This document shows, piece by piece, positions 36,171-44,228 of a stretch of 64,000 nt of DNA; position 1 is the stretch's first letter, and each line of letters begins with the position of its first letter. This DNA is from JBAWXE01 sp037144255 (GTDB lineage: Bacteria > Bacteroidota > Bacteroidia > Chitinophagales > Chitinophagaceae): assembly GCA_037144255.1 (NCBI GenBank), contig JBAWXE010000002.1:1-64000 (forward strand), given 5' to 3'. The translations under genes were made by a program, and so were the position numbers. Under the pieces are notes generated by a model that worked only from the letters and a program-made list of their open reading frames with translations, searched no databases and was not told the DNA's origin.

Positions 36171-37970
36171 TTATTTTATTTTACCTTTTGTCTGTTGTAC
36201 TTTTTGCATCTCTTCAAGACGTTGTTGCCATTTAGATACTGTTGGTGGCTTATTTTTATTTTCTTGTATTTGTGCATGTATGGCCTTTTCATCTATAATG
36301 TACTTCTGTATGATGAATTGTTGTGCAATACTCAACATGTTTGAGAAGAAATAATAGAAAGTCAATGCTGCTGCCATCTTATTGAATACACCTAACAACA
36401 TGATAGGGAATATGAATGGCATCCATTTCATCATAGGGTTATTAGGATCTTGTGGGGTCATGTTTCTATTATATAATGCCAGGAACAAGCTGGAAGCTGT
36501 CATCAGCAATGTGAATAGACTCACATGGTCTCCATATAGTGGTATATTAAATGAGAAGTTGAGTATTGAATCGTATGTAGAAAGATCATGCGACCATAAG
36601 AAGTGCTTCTGCCTCAATTCTATCGATGTTGGGAATAAGTAATACATCGCAAAGAGGATCGGTATCTGGAAAAGAGTAGGTAAACAACCACCTAACGGAT
36701 TCACACCCGCAGTGCGATAGAGTTTCATTTGCTCCATACTGAACTTCTGTTGATCATCCTTGAATTTATCTCTTAGTTGATCCAACTCAGGTTTCAATAC
36801 TCGCATCTTGGCTGCTGACAAATAACTCTTATATGTAAAGAAGGATAGTATTAAACGAATGAATATCGTCATCAACATAATGATGATACCATAATTGCTG
36901 ATATAAGTACCCAAGAAATAGAATATCGGTACCAGCATCCATTTGTTGATATACTTTACAAATGCGAAAATGCCACTACCTAATGGCACCATTTCTTCCA
37001 GATCTATCTTATAGCTCTGCAATAATCTATAGTCATTAGGACCTATAAACCAACGGAAACCAAAAGATTGATCACCACCTGCTTTCAGGGGTATTTCGAA
37101 AGTAGTATGATTGCGTGCTACTATAGTACTATCTGTAAGAGTAGATGTAGCATCTACATTCGCCTTGGTAAAGGCATCATCTGCCACAAGGGTACTGTTA
37201 AAGTAATGGGTTCTAAAACCCAACCAATGTATAGCATCTTTTAGTTCCTTTTTCTCTCCCTTTATAGTAAAATAGTCAGATTCATTATTCTTGAAGTGGT
37301 AGAATATCTGGCAGCTCATACGTTCATTCGTTACATCCTTTTCAGTATGTACTGCATCCGTATTCCAGTTCATCAACAGATTATTAGAGGGCATACCTGT
37401 AATACGAACATTACAACGCATCATATAATCATCTGCAGCCAAGGTATAGGTTATACCCACTTTCTTACCTTCTCCCAGATCAGCAGAAAAATCTATCGAT
37501 TTATCACCATTGGGTTCTGTCTTTTCTACAGGTACAAAATATAGGTCAGATGTAGCTACAGCACCATTGTTGATAGGCAGTACTAAACTTAACTGATTAC
37601 TTTTCCCTTTGAAAATATAGAGTGGTGTTTGCTCATAGGTCTTGTAGTCTTTTACCTGGGCCTCTGTAGGAAAAGCTCCCTTAGTACTGAAAGAAAGCGA
37701 CAGCTTTTTGTTTTCCAGTTTTACAGTTTGTTCTGTACCATGGTAAGCAGCCGGTTGGCTTTTTATCAAATTAGAATCAACCACAGCAGCTGCCAGTTGT
37801 TGGGCAGCTTTGGTACTGTCTATGATAGGCTTCGGGTGTGCCTTTGCATAGGAAATAGAATCAGCTCTTTTTTGCTCATAATATTTCTCTTGTGTCTTGT
37901 TATTGTATACTATATAACCTATCAGCAACACTACTAATAGGACAAATCCAATGACTGAATTACGATCCAT
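36171..37970 (-). CDS. yidC: Membrane protein insertase YidC
   Basis: A 599-residue YidC/Oxa1 insertase. It has an N-terminal anchor (MDRNSVIGFVLLVVLLIGYIVYN), a large periplasmic beta-sandwich domain (about 30-340) and the conserved Oxa1 core of five helices (about 360-560), with YGIIIMLMTIFIRLILSFFTYKSYLSAAKMRVLKPELDQL, GVNPLGGCLPTLFQIPILFAMYYLFP and PIMLLGVFNKMAAALTFYYFFSN. The C-terminal tail is basic. It inserts and folds inner-membrane proteins with or without Sec. Monocistronic by context: a terminator lies on each side. Confidence 0.97.
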   Translation of the reverse strand: MDRNSVIGFVLLVVLLIGYIVYNNKTQEKYYEQKRADSISYAKAHPKPIIDSTKAAQQLAAAVVDSNLIKSQPAAYHGTEQTVKLENKKLSLSFSTKGAFPTEAQVKDYKTYEQTPLYIFKGKSNQLSLVLPINNGAVATSDLYFVPVEKTEPNGDKSIDFSADLGEGKKVGITYTLAADDYMMRCNVRITGMPSNNLLMNWNTDAVHTEKDVTNERMSCQIFYHFKNNESDYFTIKGEKKELKDAIHWLGFRTHYFNSTLVADDAFTKANVDATSTLTDSTIVARNHTTFEIPLKAGGDQSFGFRWFIGPNDYRLLQSYKIDLEEMVPLGSGIFAFVKYINKWMLVPIFYFLGTYISNYGIIIMLMTIFIRLILSFFTYKSYLSAAKMRVLKPELDQLRDKFKDDQQKFSMEQMKLYRTAGVNPLGGCLPTLFQIPILFAMYYLFPTSIELRQKHFLWSHDLSTYDSILNFSFNIPLYGDHVSLFTLLMTASSLFLALYNRNMTPQDPNNPMMKWMPFIFPIMLLGVFNKMAAALTFYYFFSNMLSIAQQFIIQKYIIDEKAIHAQIQENKNKPPTVSKWQQRLEEMQKVQQTKGKIK

Positions 37971-37990
37971 GAAAGGTAAAAATAAGGGTG

Positions 37991-37998
37991 CAAAGGTA
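37991..37998 (-). promoter_or_regulatory. Candidate -7 promoter element for yidC
   Basis: The minus strand reads TACCTTTG, an exact TAnnTTTG, 20 bases before the yidC ATG. No TTG at 19-21 bases upstream. Confidence 0.4.
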
Positions 37999-38060
37999 TG
38001 GAAATGTATGGTTTATTGTGACATGACAGATTTTAATAACGTTAAATCTGTTTTTTATCG

Positions 38061-38096
38061 AAAAAACAAGCCCCGTCAGGAAAACACTGACGGGGC
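38061..38096 (-). terminator. Terminator of the NHL-repeat protein gene
   Basis: A perfect 10-bp GC-rich stem (GCCCCGTCAG 38070-38079 with 38087-38096) and a 7-base loop. On the minus strand a short TTG and six T residues (38066-38061) follow. It lies 23 bases beyond the stop at 38119. Confidence 0.88.
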
Positions 38097-38118
38097 CATG
38101 AAATATGGAAATCTCTAA

Positions 38119-39501
38119 TTATTGTTTCAGAATAGAGATACTTTCTTTCTTACTACCTGCATTATCCCAGATATTAATAATATAAGTACCTATTGGCAAT
38201 TCCTTTACACTAATAGTTTGTTCACTTTGGCTTACAGTTACTACAGGAGATACTACTCTGCCTATCATATCGTAAACACATATTTTATCATTCAGATCCA
38301 GACCCTTAATAGTTACATTGTTATTAGTAGGATTAGGATATACTTTCACAGTACTGTTACTTCCGTTGATAGCTACTACACTGGTAGCTGGGATAGTCAA
38401 GCTACGTACACGATAATTACCGTTATCTGCAATATAGATATGACCAGCTTTATCAATAGTGATACCTGTTGGTGTAAATATCTCAGCGTTAGTAGCTAAT
38501 ATTCCATCACCATTATAAGCACCTATTCCATTCCCTGCTACCGTACTTATTTTCTTTGTTACAGCATCTATTCTGCGTATCCGATGGTTAGCAGCATCTG
38601 CAATATAAATATTACCGGCAGTATCTACAGTTACTTTGTTAGGATGAGACAATTCAGCACCCTGTCCTTCTGCCAATTGACCATCACCTGCAAAACCTTG
38701 TACACCATTACCTGCTATAGTAGTTATAGAATCTGTTTTGCTCACTTTGCGTATCACGTTATTTTGGTTATCTGCTATATACAGATTACCCTTTGTATCA
38801 AATGCCAAACCTGTAGGATTCCATAAATGTGCAGAAGTTGCAGGTCCGATATCTCCTGAATAGCCACCCAAGCCTGTTCCTGCATTATAACCATTGCCTG
38901 CATAAGCAGTAATGATACCTGTTGTCATATTTACTTTTCGTACTGCATTGTTATAAGAATCTGCTATGTATAAGTTACCTGCAGTATCTAAAATCACATC
39001 AGTAGGGTAATTCAATTTTGCTAAAAGGGCTGGTCCATTATCTCCAGAGTATCCACCTACACCAGATCCCACTACAGTTTGTACAATACCTAATGTACTG
39101 ATAGAACGAATGCGATGATTATTCTTATCAGCAAAATAGATATTACCTAATTTATCTACTGCCAATCCCTGTGGTTTATTTACTAATGCGATATCTGTAC
39201 CATCGCCTGCAAAACCGGCAACACCATTCCCTATCAAGGTACTGATCTGTCCGGTTGCTTTACTTACCATGCGTATACGTTGATTTTGTTCATCAGCGAT
39301 ATACAAATTACCTGTAGTATCTAAAGCCACAGCGTATGGATAGTTCAGCTCAGCTGTAGTAGCAGCCATACCATCACCCGCAAAACCTACTACACCATTA
39401 CCGGCAACAGTAGATATTGTTTGAGCATGGCTAACTTCAGTACCACAAACAGCTACTGCCGTAAATAGAAAAAGAATGCTTTTTTGTAACTTATTTTTCA
39501 T
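38119..39501 (-). CDS. NHL-repeat beta-propeller protein with T9SS sorting domain
   Basis: A 460-residue secreted protein. The signal peptide is MKNKLQKSILFLFTAVAVCGTEVSHAQ. It is followed by about six NHL repeats with the recurring unit (V)AGNGxxGFAGDG...A.LNxPxxVxxDxxGNLYIADxxNxRIR, forming one propeller. A C-terminal T9SS type A sorting domain begins VKVYPNPTNNNVTIKGL and ends LPIGTYIINIWDNAGSKKESISILKQ. It is therefore exported through the T9SS and anchored at, or released from, the cell surface. The ligand is unknown. The internal DNA repetition comes from the NHL units, not from a mobile repeat. Confidence 0.92.
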   Translation of the reverse strand: MKNKLQKSILFLFTAVAVCGTEVSHAQTISTVAGNGVVGFAGDGMAATTAELNYPYAVALDTTGNLYIADEQNQRIRMVSKATGQISTLIGNGVAGFAGDGTDIALVNKPQGLAVDKLGNIYFADKNNHRIRSISTLGIVQTVVGSGVGGYSGDNGPALLAKLNYPTDVILDTAGNLYIADSYNNAVRKVNMTTGIITAYAGNGYNAGTGLGGYSGDIGPATSAHLWNPTGLAFDTKGNLYIADNQNNVIRKVSKTDSITTIAGNGVQGFAGDGQLAEGQGAELSHPNKVTVDTAGNIYIADAANHRIRRIDAVTKKISTVAGNGIGAYNGDGILATNAEIFTPTGITIDKAGHIYIADNGNYRVRSLTIPATSVVAINGSNSTVKVYPNPTNNNVTIKGLDLNDKICVYDMIGRVVSPVVTVSQSEQTISVKELPIGTYIINIWDNAGSKKESISILKQ

Positions 39502-39730
39502 AATTGTATTATTTGAAAAATTGCAGCTTAGTATAGAACCTTACATAGTGCTTACCACTTGCATATACAATGCATACAATAATATCACTACGCAGTATTA
39601 TCTATTGCGCAACTTTAGGGGCTGAAAATATAAAAAAATATTGGAAAATCCCTACAAACCAGACATAATGATTTAAAAGCAAATATGTAGGGGATATAAT
39701 GTACTTGTAGTCAAATCTTATATTAAATAA

Positions 39731-41092
39731 TTACAATTCGATGGTGTTGGCCTTCTCTACTATCGATTTGATAGTATCATCCAGGTCTTTTGTTACTGTT
39801 TTCAGACCTTCAAGCATCTCTTTGTTATTGTCTTCTGCTGGTATATTATGACTGAATAGTTCTACCAAACCTAAAATACTGGCTACAGGGCCTCTTACTT
39901 TATGAGATTGTATCCAGGCTATCTCTTTCAGCTTCTCATTCTGCGATTCTATTCTCAACACATGGCTACGTCGTTCTGTAATATCTCTTGAAAAACAACT
40001 TACACCTATGATATTATCCTCATTATCATAAATAGGGTTAAAACTGATATCCTCATATATCACGTTATAATCCAGAACCGTTTTTTCTACTACTTTGAAT
40101 GTCTCTCCGCTAAATGCTCTGTTGTAATAAATTATCCATTTACCAAAAGCCTCATTATCAAAATCTTGTGTAGCTAAACGGATGTAGTAAAAATTCTCTG
40201 CCCTGCTATTGGTCATTCTTTTATAGAATGCCTGATTAGCAGAAATGATATTATACTCACGATCTATAGACCAAATAATATCCCTTGTATTATTTATGAT
40301 CGCTCTCAGATTTTGTTCATCCTTAGCTATCTTATCCTGCAACTTCTTTTGTTCTGTAATATCAGAAAAATATACTGTCAACCCATTACCTGTAGGGTAT
40401 GCATTAGTAGCTATCCACATCTCTGTAGAACTGGAATATTCTTCAAAATGTACACTTACATGGTCTCTTACTGCACGATGAAATTCAGTGAAGAATTTTG
40501 ATTGATTTCCTTCAGTGAAATATTCCCACATTGGCTTATGTAGCAGCTCTTCACGTTTGCGCTTGTATAATTTTTCTGCCTCTTTATTTACGTAAATAAA
40601 ATTCCACTCAGCATCCACAGTAAAGAAAGCATCGGTGATACTTTCCAATATTGTAGTTACTTCTGTAGCATTGGCTATACTGTCTTTCTTATGCTTATTT
40701 TTCGAAACAGTATTGCTCAGTACATATCTTTTTCTTAGAATAGCTTTCTGTATAGCTTTATCAAGGCTACCAGATAGTATGTCTTCTTTTAGTAAATAAT
40801 CTTGCGCTCCTTCATCTATTCCATGTGTTAATTGTTCTAGATCATCCGTAATAGATACTACAATGAATGGGATATGCTTTACTGTTTGTAGAAAGGATTT
40901 TTGTACTTCGCTTGATGTTTGTAATAAGGAGATCTCTACTATTGCAATTTCTATAGTATCCGTTATTAAAGATGTAGCTTTACTCAACGAAGATGTACAA
41001 ATGATATTGTTTTCATCATACCCTAAAGCTAATAACTGCTTTTTAAGTACTATAACTTCATCATTATCATCTGATATTAATAAAACCATCAT
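39731..41092 (-). CDS. Pseudo-receiver / PAS-PAS / DHp protein lacking a kinase ATPase domain
   Basis: A 453-residue cytoplasmic signalling protein. Residues 1-110 fold like a response-regulator receiver (LLISDDNDE, invariant-Lys position LLKED at 102), but the phospho-acceptor site is AIVEISLL with Glu53 in place of Asp. Two PAS domains follow (about 145-255, EWNFIYVNKEAEKLYKRKREELL; and about 265-375, REYNIISANQAFYKRM...GVSCFSRDITERR). The C-terminus is a HisKA-like helical hairpin with H-box IQSHKVRGPVASILGL (His397), ending at residue 453 with no N, G1 or G2 boxes. There is no frameshift sign: the protein ends normally. It is divergent from a single-domain response regulator. Confidence 0.88.
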   Translation of the reverse strand: MMVLLISDDNDEVIVLKKQLLALGYDENNIICTSSLSKATSLITDTIEIAIVEISLLQTSSEVQKSFLQTVKHIPFIVVSITDDLEQLTHGIDEGAQDYLLKEDILSGSLDKAIQKAILRKRYVLSNTVSKNKHKKDSIANATEVTTILESITDAFFTVDAEWNFIYVNKEAEKLYKRKREELLHKPMWEYFTEGNQSKFFTEFHRAVRDHVSVHFEEYSSSTEMWIATNAYPTGNGLTVYFSDITEQKKLQDKIAKDEQNLRAIINNTRDIIWSIDREYNIISANQAFYKRMTNSRAENFYYIRLATQDFDNEAFGKWIIYYNRAFSGETFKVVEKTVLDYNVIYEDISFNPIYDNEDNIIGVSCFSRDITERRSHVLRIESQNEKLKEIAWIQSHKVRGPVASILGLVELFSHNIPAEDNNKEMLEGLKTVTKDLDDTIKSIVEKANTIEL

Positions 41093-41354
41093 TTCGGTTT
41101 ATAGAAATTTTTTTAATTTGTAAGCGTGTCATAAATATATGAAAACCACTCCTTAAGCTACTAATATTAGTAGCTTAGTTCTTTGCATTAACAAGCCGTT
41201 TGCAAGAAGCAAGATGCGAATACTCATATAATTTGTGTCATTAGTTTGTAGTAATGAACCTCATTAATAATAAATACAACTATAAAATTTGCACTATAGC
41301 CACTATTCACATTACCTTAGCCATTAATTTAAATTCCTATTCAACCAAATCCAC

Positions 41355-41744
41355 ATGAACGATAAAATTGTATGCATTATTGACGATGACAAGGTGATAC
41401 AATTCACATCAAAAAAAATGATTGAGCTGACCGGAATGGCAAAAGAGATCATGTCTTTTACCGATGGAGAAAAAGCATATGAATATCTATTGAATAATGC
41501 TCACAATGTCGAATTACTTCCTGACATACTCTTGGTAGACATTAATATGCCATATATGGATGGTTGGGAATTTTTGGATAAGTATGAAACCATACGTTCA
41601 GGATTCCCAAAAAAGATCATTATTTACATGGTAAGCTCTAGCATCTCTGAAGAAGAAACTAATAAAGCAAAAGCTTATACCGACGTTAAGGATTTTCTCA
41701 TCAAACCTGTTCCAAAAGATAAATACCTCGATATCTTACGATAA
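41355..41744 (+). CDS. Single-domain response regulator
   Basis: A 129-residue CheY-like receiver without an output domain. The acidic pocket (IIDDDK, Asp10-Asp12), phospho-acceptor Asp62 in LLVDINMPYMDGWEFL, Ser94-96 in MVSSSIS and Lys117 in FLIKPV are all present, so it should be phosphorylatable. It starts 262 bases from, and divergent to, the incomplete-kinase gene at 39731-41092, and is followed five bases later by the convergent stop of the small lipoprotein gene. Output is presumably through protein contacts. Confidence 0.92.
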   Translation: MNDKIVCIIDDDKVIQFTSKKMIELTGMAKEIMSFTDGEKAYEYLLNNAHNVELLPDILLVDINMPYMDGWEFLDKYETIRSGFPKKIIIYMVSSSISEEETNKAKAYTDVKDFLIKPVPKDKYLDILR

Positions 41745-41748
41745 GATA

Positions 41749-41913
41749 TTAATATCCTCTGTACTTATAGTTTTTACCACTGTGGTAGTGGTTATGGTCA
41801 TGTTGCATATAGAACTTATGTCGTCTGTGGTAACCACGATCATATGTTACGCAAGAACTAAAGAATATAGAAATAACAGCTAGTATACTTAATGTTATGA
41901 ATGACTTTTTCAT
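41749..41913 (-). CDS. 54-residue His/Tyr-rich lipoprotein downstream of feoB
   Basis: A short gene read directly from the minus strand. MKKSFITLSILAVISIFFSSC is a type II signal peptide with lipobox FSSC (Cys21), followed by a 34-residue mature peptide that has six His and seven Tyr, including QHDHNHYH at residues 37-44, and ends KYRGY. The stop is TAA (41751-41749). An in-frame ATG two codons earlier (41919) is an alternative start. It lies 103 bases after the feoB stop on the same strand, so a role in binding iron or another metal at the envelope is a reasonable inference. It resembles no family I can name. Confidence 0.75.
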   Translation of the reverse strand: MKKSFITLSILAVISIFFSSCVTYDRGYHRRHKFYMQHDHNHYHSGKNYKYRGY

Positions 41914-42016
41914 ACTCATATTCGCTATTTATACGTATAGGATTAACTAATCGATATAGCAATATAATACTAGTTACTGTAATACAGAAAAATACACCTG
42001 AGATTTTTTATTTGCC

Positions 42017-44137
42017 TTATTTCAGTAGTTGGTATACTATGAACGAGCAGGTATAGGCGATACCCAACATATATGTAAACTGTATAAGTGGATATTTCCA
42101 GCTGCGCGTTTCTCTGCGCACTACAGCCATTGTACTCATGCACTGCATGGCAAAAACATAAAAAATAAGCAAGGATAAGCCTGTAGCCAATGTGTAAACA
42201 GCTGTTCCATCAGGCCTGCGGGCTGCACGCATTTTATCTCTTAGCGTAGTCGCTACTACAGTATCATCTCCTACACTATATAGCGTAGCCATTGTACCTA
42301 CAAATACTTCTCTGGCAGCAAATGAAGTAATGAGGGCAATGCCTATTTTCCAGTCAAAACCTAATGGTTTAATAGCCGGTTCTATTGCATGACCCATCAT
42401 ACCTGCAAAGGAATGCTCCAGTTTTTCAGTAGCATAGATTTTTTTGAACTCTTTTTGCCTTTCCGGGTATTGCTGATTCAGGGTAGCATATTTTGCTTCC
42501 AAACTACGCATAGATGAAGGTGGGCCAAAAGTAGCCAATGCCCATAACAATAAGGATATCACCATAATAACCTTCCCTGCATCAGATACAAATACTTTTG
42601 CTTTTTCTATCATAGTGATACCTACGTTTTTCCAACGTGGTGCCCTATATACCGGCAATTCCATCAGGAAGTAAGTACGCTCTTTGGTTTTGATGATCAT
42701 GTTCATGACCTTGGAAACTATCAAAGCCATGAAGAAGCCTAATAAATACAATGCCATCAATACCAAACCTTGCAAATTGAAAATACCCAATGCACTATGA
42801 TTAGGTATTACCAATGCTATCAAGATGGTATAAACCGGCAAACGTGCAGAACAACTCATTAATGGTGTTACCAGTATGGTTATCAGTCTTTCTTTCCTGT
42901 TTTGTATGGTACGTGTAGCCATAATTGCAGGCACAGCGCATGCCATACCACTTATCAAGGGCATTACAGATCTACCGTTCAATCCTACACTACGCATCAT
43001 TCTATCTGTAAGAAAACTGATACGAGCCATATATCCACTATCCTCAAGTATAGTGATACAACCAAAAAGTATCATTATCTGAGGGATAAATACCGCTATT
43101 CCGCTGATACCTGCTAATAATCCATTGATCAGCAGATCTTTTATCAATCCGTCTGACATCATACTTCCCAGCCAACCACTCAATGCAGAAAAACTCTTTT
43201 CTACCCAATCCATTGGATATGCTGCTAACCAAAAAATACTCTGAAATAGTAAAAAAAGTACTGCTAATAATATCACATTTCCCCAAATTGGGTGCAATAG
43301 TGTCTTATCTATCTTTTCACTGTATACACTACGTTTCAGTGGGCTGGTTTCTACTACACATTTTTGAATAATGGTACCGATCTTGCTATAGCGTTGCATG
43401 ATCTCCTCAGCTTGTACCTTCGATTTATAAAATTTTACTTCATCCAGCAATGCTGCTATACGCATACGTTGAGCAGCATTCAGATAACCCAATTCTGAAT
43501 AATTACATGCCACATGCAATGCACTGTAATCACTTTTTAAGTGGCATAATTCCTTGATATCCTCTAACCAAGTACCTGTAAAACTCTGTACATCAATAAA
43601 ACCTGTTGCTGATATTACCTGGCTATTTTGATGCAGTTGTATTATGATCTTTTTTAACTGCGGGATACCCTTATTCTTTCTCGGGTTGATTGCAATCACC
43701 GGCACCCCCATTAGTCGCTGCAGGCCTGTAGTATCAATGGTTATACCTTTATTCTGGGCTATGTCCATCATGGTAAGTGCTATCACTACCGGCACTTTCA
43801 GATCCATGATCTGAGAACAGAATAATAAATTACGTTTTAGATTAGACGCATCAGCAATTACAATGATGAGATCCGGATTGTCGGCATTGTTCCTATTCAG
43901 TAATACTTCGTAGGTTACTTGTTCGTCTGCACCTTTTGGGTATAGGCTATAAGTACCCGGCAGATCGATAATGGATGCAGACAGTGTGTCAGATATCTTA
44001 GATATTCCGGTTTTCTTATCTACCGTTACTCCCGCAAAATTGCCTACCTTCTGATTTAAACCTGTTAAGGCGTTAAACAAGGAGCTTTTACCACTATTGG
44101 GATTTCCGACTAATGCTATTGTATACGGGCGTTGCAT
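42017..44137 (-). CDS. feoB: Ferrous iron transporter FeoB
   Basis: A 706-residue Fe(II) transporter. The N-terminal G domain has G1 GNPNSGKS (11-18), the switch/G2 region VGNFAGVTVDKKTG, G3 DLPG (58-61) and G4 TMMD (122-125), where the usual Asn of NxxD is Thr. The membrane part has two gate motifs, MALISGMACAVPAIMATRTI-like SVMPLISGMACAVPAIMATRTI and the second copy around GIALITSFAAREVFVGTMATLYSVG. No feoA or feoC gene lies beside it. A His-rich lipoprotein gene follows. A TAACTTTG promoter element sits 12 bases upstream. Confidence 0.96.
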   Translation of the reverse strand: MQRPYTIALVGNPNSGKSSLFNALTGLNQKVGNFAGVTVDKKTGISKISDTLSASIIDLPGTYSLYPKGADEQVTYEVLLNRNNADNPDLIIVIADASNLKRNLLFCSQIMDLKVPVVIALTMMDIAQNKGITIDTTGLQRLMGVPVIAINPRKNKGIPQLKKIIIQLHQNSQVISATGFIDVQSFTGTWLEDIKELCHLKSDYSALHVACNYSELGYLNAAQRMRIAALLDEVKFYKSKVQAEEIMQRYSKIGTIIQKCVVETSPLKRSVYSEKIDKTLLHPIWGNVILLAVLFLLFQSIFWLAAYPMDWVEKSFSALSGWLGSMMSDGLIKDLLINGLLAGISGIAVFIPQIMILFGCITILEDSGYMARISFLTDRMMRSVGLNGRSVMPLISGMACAVPAIMATRTIQNRKERLITILVTPLMSCSARLPVYTILIALVIPNHSALGIFNLQGLVLMALYLLGFFMALIVSKVMNMIIKTKERTYFLMELPVYRAPRWKNVGITMIEKAKVFVSDAGKVIMVISLLLWALATFGPPSSMRSLEAKYATLNQQYPERQKEFKKIYATEKLEHSFAGMMGHAIEPAIKPLGFDWKIGIALITSFAAREVFVGTMATLYSVGDDTVVATTLRDKMRAARRPDGTAVYTLATGLSLLIFYVFAMQCMSTMAVVRRETRSWKYPLIQFTYMLGIAYTCSFIVYQLLK

Positions 44138-44148
44138 GAAACTCTGTA

Positions 44149-44156
44149 CAAAGTTA
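44149..44156 (-). promoter_or_regulatory. Candidate -7 promoter element for feoB
   Basis: The minus strand reads TAACTTTG, an exact TAnnTTTG. Its G is 12 bases from the first base of the feoB ATG, so the leader would be only a few bases. No Fur-like box was recognised by eye. Confidence 0.4.
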
Positions 44157-44228
44157 TCAATAGATACACATGCAGCGCATGAAAATAAATGATGATTAGA
44201 TAAATTTCCCGATAATGAAAATGTGTGT

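Noticed and set aside
38119..39501. DNA-level tandem repeats suggesting a mobile or CRISPR-like element
   Set aside because: The repetition is explained by the NHL blades of a single protein.
39731..41092. Frameshifted histidine kinase pseudogene
   Set aside because: The protein ends at a normal stop with the DHp helices complete, and the 229 bases beyond it (39502-39730) contain no N-, G1- or G2-box in any frame that I could read.
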